From contig OZ017750.1 of NCBI GenBank assembly GCA_963969365.1, positions 3,162,001 through 3,226,000 of the forward strand: DNA of 64,000 bases, given 5' to 3'. Positions 10,839 to 20,968 of the stretch are shown piece after piece. Position numbers and translations under genes: made by a program. The notes under the pieces are model-generated. The model was given only the letters and a program-made list of their open reading frames with translations, searched no databases and was not told the origin of the DNA. Within the stretch, counting starts at the first letter, position 1. Each line of letters begins with the position of its first letter. Source of the DNA: Asterochloris sp. CNOR1. Lineage: Eukaryota; Chlorophyta; Trebouxiophyceae; Trebouxiales; Trebouxiaceae.

Positions 10839-13800
10839 ATGAGGGTCATGGGCAGCTTTCGGCCAAGCCCCTGCGGGGTGCTGAAGGCTCAGAGAGCTGT
10901 CATGCAGCCAAGGCTGGCCCGCAGTGCCAGGCTGCAATGCATGGCACAGCAGAAGGAGAAGGTTGTTGCTGTCCTATACAAGGTGGGGCGAATCCATGCA
11001 AGTTCTATGAGCATGTCATGTTCAAGGTGTCTGCACAGAGCCTGTTGGCTGGCAGAGTGCCACATCGCTGTCAGGTGCTCCCTGGCTGTCATGGTGATGT
11101 CAACGTGCCAAGATGCATGCCTGACTGCCCTGTCGTCATCCTGCAGGCAGGGGAGGCTGCAGAGAACAAGGACCTGCTTGGCTGCGTGGAAAATGAGCTG
11201 GGCCTCCGCAAGTTTATTGAAGACCAGGTACGCAGCGCCTGTGTGTCTTGGCTCCCCTCAAGAGCAGCTTTGCTAAGAGAATCTCCTATGCAAACAAGTA
11301 AGCAGTTGTAGTGCCTATAGCAAGTGAATAAGTGGTACATCCTTGCTTTGCTACCTGCGGTCAGCATAGCAAAGAATGGTTTGCTGCATGCCCTCCGAGG
11401 GATCCTGCATAACTGGGCACCACCTCTTCAGCTGGGACATCCTCCTGTCATGTCGCTGTGGCTTGCTTTGTTCTGTGGTCAAGTGTAGCCATTGCTGGGC
11501 TGCATAGCAGTGGCTTGTGGTGCAGGGTCACGAGTACATTGTGACTGACTCCAAGGAGGGCGATGGCAATGAGCTGGACAAGCATCTGAAGGACGCCACC
11601 ATCCTCATCTCCACCCCCTTCCACCCAGCCTGTGAGTGTCACAGGCTGTGAGCGCGTTGCTGGATTGCTTGCACTGCCTTGGTACAGATGCTGCAGACCC
11701 CATGCACAGGCCCGCAAGCAGGCAACACTGTGAGCTCTCAGGAGGGGCCCTCCAGGTCCCTTTGGTCAGGTTGAGCCAACCAGCACTTGAGCTGTTGCCG
11801 CCATTGTGCAGCTGTGAGGCCCACTGCAGAGCCTCATCAAGCAGGGCTGAAGCCACCTTTTGCCTGGGTGCCTGCCTCAGCTCAGGCCAGCAGAGTTTCA
11901 TTGCATCCTGCTGGCCTCTGCAGACTTGACAAAGGAGCGTGTTGAGGCTGCCAAGAACCTGAAGCTCAGCATCACCGCTGGCGTCGGCAGCGACCACGTG
12001 GACCTCCATGCAGCGGCTGATGCCGGCATGACCGTTGCAGAGGTCACAGGTGGGCAGAGGCAGAGGACTGCTGGACTGCTCTGTGGAGGCCGCATGCAGG
12101 ACGGAGACTGCTGGGCGTGAGACCCATTATGGGCCATAGCTGAAGCGGCATGGTGAAGCACTCCTGGTAGTGAACTGCACGCAACCGATGCTGTTGCTGG
12201 TCAGGCGGGCAGTGCTGATCACCTGACAGCTGAATGGACGTCCACGGCAGGGCCGATCTGCCCCGACATCTGCCCGAGCCCATGCAGCGATTATGGCTCA
12301 GCTGCAGCTCAAGCCAGGCCCTGTTGAACAAGATGCTGCCCTCTGCATGCAGGCTCCAATGTTGTCTCAGTGGCTGAGCACAATGTGATGCTCATCCTGA
12401 CCATGCTGCGCAACTTCCTACCGGCCCACGAGCAAATTGCGTCAGGTGGCTGGGACGTGGGTGCCGCTGCCCAGAAGGCGTACGATCTCGAGAACAAGGT
12501 GGTCGGCATTGCGGGGGCCGGGCGCATTGGGCAGCTCACCATGGAGCGGCTCAAGGTGAGGCGAGATGTAGGGTTGAGTGAGGTGGGGCCTGTCAAGCTA
12601 CTGGCGGGCACATTCGGCAGCCCACAATGGAGCGGGTCAAGGTGAGGCTGGGAACTAGATGTAGGGTTGGGTGAGTTGGGGGGGGGGGGGGGGGGGGGGG
12701 GGAGGGAGACCCTGTCAGGCCACTGGCGGGTGCATTCGGCAGCCCACAATGGAGCGGGTCAAGGTGAGGCTGGGGGCTGCCAGGTCGGGGGCTCAGCAAG
12801 GCGTGTGTGGCAGCAGGGAGGCTTGGTGTGCATCAGCCTTAGGCTGCTGAATTTTGAGCGGTTCAAAAGTGAGACTTGGCACAGGCTGTTATGCTGAGCC
12901 ACTTGGATTAGGACTGCCAGAGGTGGCGCAGTGGCCTTGAGGCTTGCAGGCAGTGGTGTGCCGCAGCAGCCTCAAGCAGCTGAACAGGGAGCAGTTCAAG
13001 GTGCGGCTGGGGGCAGGAGTCGGGGGCAGGTCAGACGCTGAAGCTGCTGGGTTGCACGGGCTTCGTGTGGCAGGGAAGCATGGGTGCAGCCGCCTGGTGC
13101 AGCTCATCAGGGACTCACTTGACTGTGGTGGTGAGCATCGATGACCCACTGCGTCACTGCCCTTTTGAGGTCATGCGCAGCAACCTGGTCAAGGGCTGCT
13201 GGGCGCATTAACATATCCTCCCAGTAACCCCAGGCATCTCCCCGAGTGTGAGCCCACTGCCTGCAGGGCTTTGGCCTGAAGGAGCTACGATACTTTGACT
13301 ACAAGCACCTGCCTGAGGAGAAGGAGAAGGAGCTCAATGCCAAGTTTGCCGAGCTGGACGACCTCATCCACAATGCGGACGTGATCAGCGTGTCCCTGCC
13401 CCTAACCGACAAAACAAAGTGAGGAGGGATTTGTATGGTATTGCCTTGCCTTGCAGGGCAAAGATATTTCGGGAAGGACACCTGGCCAACATGTCTTGTC
13501 AGGGAGCTCAAATGATGTTCATGGCTGGCATCACTTCCTTTTCAATGCTTGCCTTCTGTGTTGCACATAGCCTCTGCTCAAGCATCAGCGAGGGGCTGTG
13601 TGGCCCTGGCTGATGTCCTTTGCACCATGTTCTGCATTGAGAGAGTGCCTCCACGTGTGTTCAGCAGCCAGTATTCACGTAGGAGTGTCAGCAGTCAGCT
13701 GTGAGCTGGCTAGTCTTGTAGTCACTCTCTCTGCACATATGACACAAGAGAAGCAGCATATTCTGGCACTCAAGCCTCCTCCGCAAGCTGTAGGGGGATG

Positions 13801-14531
13801 TTCAACGATGACGTCATTGGGAAAATGAAGAAGGGTGCCATTCTGATCAACACTGCCCGTGGCGCCATCGCTGACACAGATGCAGTGGCCAGGGCGCTCG
13901 AGTCTGGCCAGCTGGGCGGATGTGAGTCTGCTGCGGTGCTCCCATTGATCTTATGGCTGTTGGGGGTGGTTTGCTGCAGATAAGGAGAGCAGGAACTTAC
14001 TGCGGGACTCCAGGCAGCTTGCAGTGTTGACGTGCTTTGCAGGCCATCTGCTGCTGCTGCATGGGGCGCCTGAACAAAATGTGTTGCAATGCAAGAACAT
14101 AGGCAATGATGCTGAGGGACTGCCTGGCTGCAGATGCGGGTGACGTTTGGCCAGAGCAGCCTGCTCCCAAAGACCACCCCTGGCGAACAGCGTAAGTGGT
14201 GAATTCTCCTCGTTTAGTTGTTGTCTTGAGGGGTTGACCATTCCGATCCCAGATCAGTGAAAACAATTTCTGCCTGCAGCCCCAACAATGGCATGACCCC
14301 CCACTACAGCGGCACCACACTGGATGCCCAGGCCCGGTATGCAGATGGCACCAAGAAGATGCTGGACGCCTGGTTCAAGGGGGAGGCCTTTGAGGATAGC
14401 TGGTACATTGTTCGGGAAGGTGGGCCACTTCTGAGCAGGCTGCAAATGGCCATGTGGCTTTCTCCTGCAGCACTGTTCGTGACTGGTCTCTGCTCCCCTG
14501 TGCAGGTGAGTTGGCCCCGCAGTACAAGTGA
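10839..14531 (+). CDS. FDH: NAD-dependent formate dehydrogenase (plant/mitochondrial type)
   Basis: Ten exons: 10839-10982, 11147-11227, 11526-11631, 11924-12049, 12353-12555, 13267-13418, 13794-13921, 14134-14191, 14280-14419 and 14506-14531. They total 1164 nt, encoding 387 residues. The enzyme oxidises formate to CO2 with NAD+. Landmarks in order: VVAVLYK (N-terminal strand), [46 protein letters not shown], the Rossmann loop [13 protein letters not shown] ending in the NAD-selecting Asp, [14 protein letters not shown] with the catalytic Arg, [16 protein letters not shown], and [19 protein letters not shown] with the catalytic His. The first 40 residues are Arg/Ala/Ser-rich and acid-free, like a mitochondrial presequence. 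Intron 5 is long and full of degenerate copies of its own donor region. A zinc alcohol dehydrogenase lies two genes away; a shared C1/aldehyde role is only speculation. Confidence 0.95.
12590..13010 (+). repeat. Degenerate tandem copies of the exon 5 3' end and donor within FDH intron 5
   Basis: The true exon 5 ends near 12537-12555 (gggcagctcaccatggagcggctcaag^gtgagg). Similar blocks recur at about 12611-12650 and 12729-12770 (ggcagcccacaatggagcgg), with weaker echoes at 12855-12875 and 12985-13008. The first two retain a GTGAGG donor. The unit is roughly 110-120 bp and grows less similar downstream. Confidence 0.75.
12679..12702 (+). repeat. G24 homopolymer
   Basis: Twenty-four consecutive G in FDH intron 5, on the transcribed-strand complement. 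It could form a G-quadruplex in DNA or pre-mRNA, and its length is likely variable or error-prone in sequencing. Confidence 0.9.
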
Positions 14532-14827
14532 GCCTACCTCAGCTGGATGGAAGGGTACTCAGACTCTTCCCGGGAAACTCAATCCTGACCACGTAGGGTG
14601 GCACACCCCGCCTACAGCTTCCAGGCCCCTGATTGCTGATTTCACAGCCTCAGTGACATGATCTTAGACGAGTTGGACAAAGATACATGATGTTGTGATG
14701 TCGTAAACAGCTTGCACAAAATCAGATCAAGAACTTGGAATGACCAGGTAGATAGCACACTGGTGAGTGTCAATGACTGCACCGACATGCCTTGGATGGC
14801 CGAACCACAATGTGTAAAACCCTAGAA
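14532..14827. other. Convergent 3' region between FDH and the thioesterase
   Basis: About 300 bp between two facing stop codons. No gene is visible. A TGTAA pentamer, the usual green-algal polyadenylation signal, lies on the plus strand at about 14814-14818 and might serve FDH. Confidence 0.4.
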
Positions 14828-17303
14828 TCACAGCTTGGCATTTGCACCAGCCTGTTGTTGCTTCCCTTGAGGTTGTCCAGGGTATGGGGCGCCCCCCGCA
14901 GCGTACTCTGTGTGGCTGCCCAGTGCGATGAGCTCCTGACTGCTGGCATTCCTGCATGCGAGTCCAGTGGTGATCGCACTCAGCCCAGCAGGCAAGAAGG
15001 CCATGTAACACAGCTCAAACTCAGCTCTGACATCATTTGCCAGAAACCTGCAGAGCCAGGCTGCTTGAGGGTGGAACCTCACCTGAACTCGATGGCGGCT
15101 GAGGTCAGGGTCTTGCCCGTCTTCACCATACTAGCCTCACACAGCAGGTCCTCGCCCACAGGCAGGCTGCCACAGAACTGGACATCAATGCTGACGGTCA
15201 CGCACTGGCGCTGTTCCACAGTGGCCAGCACAGCAGTGGTGAGCAGGTCGACCAGCGCTGGCAGGACGCCTGGGTGCATCTGACGGCGGCTGTCCACCAG
15301 CCACTCCCGGACTGGCAGGACAGAGGAGCCGGTTCCTTGTGACATCTCCAGATCCTGCATGGAATGGGAGCTGGAAGGTGGCAGTGCAGGCATGCACACA
15401 GGGTTGGCATGGCAGAAGATGCTGACGTCAGGTCTCTGCGAGAGCAGGGCTGCTGGCAGCATTCAGGCCGCAGCACTGGGCACTGCAGCCATGCCTGCAA
15501 GACCTGAGCAGAGCTGTTGCATGCAGAGCAGAGCCTCCAGACGAAGAGCAGGTGCCCTCTGCTTGGCGCACTAAGACCCACCCCTGACGTCGGCGCCCTT
15601 GTGGTGGGTGCATGCCACAGCCGCACCTTGAGGCCCCAGCCCACAGTTGTATCCCAGTTGCGCGGCTCCTCTGGGGTAAACTCCCCAGCAGTCTGCGCAG
15701 CTGCAGCCTGCAGCGCCTGGCCCGCTTTCAGCGCCTGGCGGTCCACTGCTGACCTCGCGTCACCGCCCTGTTGGTGGCCATCTGCTTGGCCTGCTGGACC
15801 TGCAGTCTGGGGCTGCTCCTGGCTGCCGCTGTCATCAGCGTCGCCAGCAGGCTGGCTCTGGTGCACAGGCACAGCCTCCCGGCCTGCCTGCTCAGCTGTG
15901 CTGCTGTTGGGATCTCTGCCATTTGACCCATCCTGCTGGCTGCCAGCCTCTGCAGGCTGCTGAGTCTCAGCTGGGCCCGCTGTGCCCCCCTCCCCGCCCA
16001 TCTGGCCCAGCATGACCTCAGCGCGCTGCCAGGCAGCAGCGGCTGTGGCGGTGAGAGCCTCCCGCGCTCGCTGCAGCCCCCGCCGCGGGCTCATGTTGTC
16101 GCCTGAGCCATCTGCTGCCGCATCCTGTCCCTGGGTAGCCTTGAAAGGAGGGGAGGTGCCTTCAGACTCCCCACCTCCAGACCTGCTGCCCTGGCCCGGC
16201 AGCCCAGCCGCGTGCCCGCTGCTGCGCATCACCTGGAGGGCCTGCATGCGAGCGGCAGCAGCTGTGGCAGCCACTGCCTGCTGGGCGCGCTGCAGGGCGT
16301 CTCTGCTGCTGGAGGCCGCAGCAGACAGTGCTGCAGACACGCGGGCTTGCAGGCGCGGAGGGGTGAGCTCTGTGTACAGGCCGCGTGAGATCAGGCGCCC
16401 GCTGTTGCTGTTGATGATGCGCACCTCTGCTGCGGAGACGCTGCCTCCAACTGCGGCAACCATGGGTGGACATTACTGAAGTTGCAACACTACAAGCTGA
16501 TGTGGGATCGACTTCCAGGCAGATAGCTGCAAGGTGGGCAGGCAGCATGCAACCTAGCGGCAGCTTGGACTACACAATGATCTCCTGCATGCTAACCAAG
16601 TTGGCTGGTGTGCCCAGCACCTGAGCAATGAAGCACGGAGCCATGCACTGTTGGGCTGCAGCGAATGTCAAGCACCATTAGTAACGCATCTTACCTGCAG
16701 CTACATTGGCCTCGATCTTCGCCATGACGCCGCCAGGCATTGCACTGAGGCACTCCAGGTGGCAGCTGACAGCAATGCCAGAGCTCGCACCCACAGTCTC
16801 AAGCGCTGCAGCAGCAGACAGTGAGGGCTTGAGCATATGGAGGGGCAGCTCTAGCTGGACCAAAGGCTTCGCTCCAAAGCTTGGCATGTGTGCTGGGTCT
16901 GCTATGAGTCACCTGTCCGCCCCAGGAGGCATGTGAGCGAGCCCATACAGCCTCCATTCAGTCCGCCATAGTTGTTCTGCAGCATTTGGGACACTCATGT
17001 GGAAACAGGAAATCGCACTGCATGGATGCATGCCAATGCAAAACCACCCTGAATGGCCATTGTTGAGCAGCTGAGGCTGGTGCTTCAGCAAATCTGCAGC
17101 TGGTGTGAAGTAACGATTGATGCTGGGCTTGCCTGCAATCTGGGAGAGACCCTGACTTCACAGGTGCACTGCCCGGCACCAGTTTTGATCGCCTGAAGCC
17201 CGAAAATCGCTGCAAAGTGCTGTGTGCTTTCGGGATTGAAGGTATCGCCTGCTTGCCCCACCCATTGGTGCAGCAACTCCTTGGCAGCTTGTGAAGTGCC
17301 CAT
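14828..17303 (-). CDS. Double-hotdog acyl-CoA thioesterase-like protein with a long low-complexity linker
   Basis: Six minus-strand exons: 17303-17133, 16976-16913, 16805-16695, 16450-15627, 15354-15083 and 14942-14828. They total 1557 nt, 518 residues, with consistent phases. The first hotdog domain (about residues 1-150) has the PaaI/ACOT13-like order: IKTGAGQCTCEVRVSP, the turn NNYGGLNGGCMGSL (usual N-x-x-G-x-x-H-G-G), then MPGGVMAKIEAN and RLISRGLYTEL. A second hotdog (about residues 385-505) has HPGVLPALVDLL, VTVSIDVQFCGSLPVGEDLL and LIALGSHTEY. A 200-residue Ala/Gln/Ser/Gly-rich linker lies in between. In domain 1 the usual catalytic HGG reads NGG, so activity or substrate is uncertain. 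Intron 1 begins GCAAGC. The start ATG at 17303 is 125 bp from the divergent ADH start; no transit peptide is obvious. Confidence 0.8.
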
Positions 17304-17428
17304 CTGAGCGGTCAGCGATAGCCTGGATGCCTTCAGGAGTGCGAAGTTGCATGTAAATGTCAGACTGGCTACGACCTACTTTTGATTGGGCTGAATAAGC
17401 ATCTGGAATAGCATCTGCAGCTTACATC
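17304..17428. promoter_or_regulatory. Compact divergent promoter between thioesterase and zinc-ADH genes
   Basis: Only 125 bp separate the two proposed ATG codons. No TATA box or recognisable operator is evident. Co-regulation of the two genes is possible but inferred only from spacing. Confidence 0.45.
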
Positions 17429-20400
17429 ATGCAGGCTGTCCGCAAAGCTGGATCTCATGTGGTAACACTTGCAGAGGGCCAGCATGCGCTTCTATCCCAA
17501 AGCACAGCATGGCTTGGGGCTCACAGAGGTTTTGCAGCAGCACAGTATGATCCAGAGGGCCAGATGTCTGCAGTCACTTTCCTTGGACCCAGGGACATTC
17601 GTGTGACCAAGAAGCCCATTCCAAAGCTTGCATCCCCAACGGTGAGAAAGGTGGCAGAGCCAGCCTGCACTCAGCCCAAGGCTTGCACATAGAGGCTATC
17701 ACTTTCCCAACAACAATTTCGTGGAAATGCAATTTAGTGTTGACTCCTCATGCCATGCTCTGCAGGACGTTGTTGTGCGCACATCTATGGCCAGGTAGCT
17801 CTGCCAAAGTGCCACCTGTGCTGTCTCAGCACAGAGGTGTGCAGGATGCTGTGCAAGCTCTGTGAACCAACCAGCAGCGCTATGCATGCTACAATGCCCA
17901 CAAGTGTGCATGCTGCCACATTTGGCAGTCAGGCCCCGGAGGTGTGCAGTCACCACGCGTGAGAAAATTGGTGTCTGGCCTGCAGCATATGCGGCAGCGA
18001 CATGCACCCCTATGCTGGCAGAGGCGTGCCCCTGGACTCTGGCATCACATTCGGCCACGAGTTCACAGGTCAGGTGGTGGCTGCAGGCTCAGAGGTGAGA
18101 GGGATGGCTCCCCCCAGCAAAGTGCAGTTCCACGCCATTGCCTTGCTCTTATGCTTAGCAGTGAACTGCTGTTGTGGGCACCTATGCCCTGCATGGCTGT
18201 TGCATGCACGCTCGTGCTGCCGAGCTCCGGCTCAAGCTTGCCCATGAGGGGCTGCACTGCTGCACAAAGGCATGGCACCCAGCTCACTTTCGAAGCTCTC
18301 CGCTGCAGGTTAAGACAGTGAAAGAGGGCAATCGAGTGGCTGCCTCCTTCACAGCTCAGTGCGGCTGCTGCTGGCACTGCACACACGAGCTCACCTGCCG
18401 CTGCCCTCATGGCGGGCGCTTTGGCTGGATTGTCAAGGGCCAGGGTTTTGAGGGCTCCCAGGCAAGGCTGCCAAATGTTGCTGTGGCCATGTATGGCTGA
18501 TTGCCTTGCTGACTGTGCGTTGCACGTCGCAGGCTGAATTTGTGCGGGTGCCCATGGCAGATACAACTCTCCTGCCCACCCCTGACAACGTGACTGATGA
18601 GGAGGCACTGCTGCTGGGGGATGTGCTCACAACAGGCAAGCCTGTGGGCTGCAGCCCCCTTCACCGCATGTGCCCCCACTCAGCAACCCACTGAGCGCTT
18701 GCACCAGCATTGCACTGCCTCCTGATCTGCTGCTTTGGACTGTGTGCTCACCTTGAGAACAGTCCAGAGCTGCAGCCTGAAGCGATGGTGCTGCACAGGC
18801 TGGTTCTGCGCCATCAAAGCCGACATTGCTGAGCTGGCCAAGAGGCACCCTGGGGAGGGCATTGTGGCGGGCGTCATTGGTTGCGGCCCCGTCGGGCTGA
18901 TGGCCATCCTGGCTGCCAGGGCACAAGGAGCCACCAAGGTGAACTCTGCTGCCATCCTGTCAGCCCCAACAACTTGTGAAGCACACAGCAAGAGAGCAGG
19001 AGCAGGGCAGCAATCTGCTGCCATGGAGTTTCTCTAACAGGAGACCAGCGCCTTCTCCCCAGCAGCTCCCATCAGGCAGGTGTTTCTGCATGCGCCCGGC
19101 AGCAGGTCCCCGCTCATACACAATTTGCCATGATGTGAGATACCCTGCAGTGCCTGGCCTGGTGGCCTTTGAGAAGTAGGAGCCAGCTGAGGTACCAAAA
19201 AAGCTGTTGGACTCCTCCGGCACCAAATGCCAATCCACATGGCCGGACTGCAGGTGTTTGCCATCGACACCGTGCCTGAGCGCCTCAAGCTGGCAGCTGC
19301 CCTGGGCGCCATCCCAGCTGATGGCAGGGACAAGCAGGGGGTGGTCACTGCAATCAAGGAGGCCACTGATGGACGAGGGGCAGATGCTATGCTGGAGGCA
19401 GTGGGGGCCCAGGGCACAGTAGCACTGGCCTTTGAGCTGCTCAGGACTGGAGGTGAAGCTGTGCAGTGATGACCTGCAAGCCTGGCACAGGTTTGGATCT
19501 GGAGGGCAATCCCTGGCATCTGCTCCCTGGATGTATTTGAGTGTGCCTGTCTGCCCAGCAGCATTGTGCTAGGGGAGCAGCAGGCAGTATAGCAAGAGGC
19601 TGCTAGCAGCAGCAGCAACTCTGCGGCTGGACTGACCCTTTCTCAGAGGGTTGCAGTTTCTGTGCAGGTGTGATCTCATCTGTTGGTCTTCACACAGATG
19701 ACAAGTTCACTGCTTTCACACCATGGGTGAGGATGCTCATGTTCCTGCCTCGATGAAGTGGCTTGACCTCACTGCACTCAGCTCCTTCTTGACACCCAGT
19801 CTGCTGCCACAGGATGGCTACAACAAGCAGATAACGTATCGCAATGGTGAGAGCGCTGCCAGCAGCAGCTCTGCTCCTGCTGTTTGACACCCTGCTTGCT
19901 GCCCTGCTGCTGCTGCTGCCTGCATTCGGGCAGCGTGAGTCACGAGCAGTGCTGGCCCCAGTGCCTAGCCTGCAGGCAGATCTGTGTGATGCGTAGCACA
20001 AGCAACACGTAGCACGCGCAAGAAGCGCAAGCAAAAACCACTTGTTCTCCAATGTGCTGCCGACCGCATGTGTTGCTGCTGCGGTGCAGGCCGGTCCCCT
20101 GCCAGGGTGTACATGGACGACATCATGAAGCTGCTGGAGGAGAAGAAGTGGGGAGACCCCTTCCCAGGCTCCAAAATCTTCAGCCACAGGGTGAGGCCTT
20201 ATCTGCTTGGGCCAATCTGTTTTTCTTGCTGGTGCCACTCACTGCTGAGTCCTGGCATGTGAGCTGTGCTACAGGTCGACATGCACGATGAGGCGGCTGT
20301 GAGGAATGCCTACAAAATCTTCGAAGGTGAGCTGGCAGTTGTTGAGCCAGCCCATTCTGATGCAGTTGGCAGATGGGATTTCATGGGGCCCTCCATTCTG

Positions 20401-20475
20401 TTGTTGCACCTCACCTGTCATCGCTCTGCTGCAGAGAAGCTTGACAACTGCACAAAGGTGCTGCTGATCCCCTGA
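17429..20475 (+). CDS. Zinc-containing alcohol dehydrogenase (medium-chain dehydrogenase family)
   Basis: Twelve exons: 17429-17641, 17766-17794, 17986-18094, 18309-18461, 18533-18635, 18799-18938, 19254-19452, 19668-19726, 19813-19846, 20090-20190, 20275-20326 and 20435-20475. They total 1233 nt, 410 residues. Family members oxidise alcohols, polyols or aldehyde adducts with NAD(P). Visible are the catalytic-zinc Cys in SICGSDMHPY, the signature GHEFTGQVVAAG, a structural-zinc loop in the classic C-x2-C-x2-C-x7-C spacing (CGCCWHC then THELTCRC), the nucleotide loop GVIGCGPVG, VFAIDTVPERL, and GADAMLEAVG. About 45 residues precede the GroES-like fold (which starts MSAVTFLGPRDIRV) and could be an organelle-targeting extension. 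Two introns, after GFEGSQ and after DVLTTG, begin with GC. Substrate cannot be told from sequence; formaldehyde- or threonine-DH-like relatives are alternatives. Confidence 0.9.
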
Positions 20476-20968
20476 CGCTGTGTTTCACCTGAGTACTCAG
20501 CTACTACTCATTAGCTCTACAACAATGCATGTTGATCACAAGTACTATGCAGCTCTGCTTGGCAGAATCAGCTGCTGAGCAGGTCAAGCTTCTGAAAATT
20601 TAACTGTGACTGCTGGACTGGATCGGTAACACCCAGGTTGCTTGCAGCAGTGTTGGCATGATGTACTGGACCCACTCAGCGCCTGAACATCACATTCTGC
20701 CATGCATTTGCAGTCAGATCAGCTCTTCAGCTCACTGCTCAGTTTCAAAGGCTCTTGAGCAACCTGTTACAGTTTGTGATTGAAAAGCTCTTGTCTGAGC
20801 ACCCGATTGTGTATGAATTATTTGTCCAAACTTGATAATTCAGTTGCTGCTAAAACTGACCGGCTGGTCAAAAGAAGCAAGACATCGATGCCATGCCCGA
20901 GCTCGGCTGATATAGCAATCCTGATAGTCGTTGATATCCCGTCAACAGCGTGTCAATAAGCAAGAGAC
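20476..20968. other. Intergenic region after zinc-ADH
   Basis: About 490 bp, somewhat AT-richer than its surroundings, with no supported gene. It should hold the ADH 3' UTR and the promoter of the next plus-strand gene. No repeats seen. Confidence 0.5.

Noticed and set aside
15198-16463. A single-exon 421-residue gene starting at an ATG at 16463
   Set aside because: The apparent ATG lies in an intron. The frame is entered through an acceptor at 16457-16451, and the upstream exons complete the first hotdog domain.
14756-20475. FDH, thioesterase and ADH as a metabolic gene cluster for C1 or lipid metabolism
   Set aside because: The genes are on alternating strands and the ADH and thioesterase substrates are unknown. 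Proximity alone does not support a pathway.
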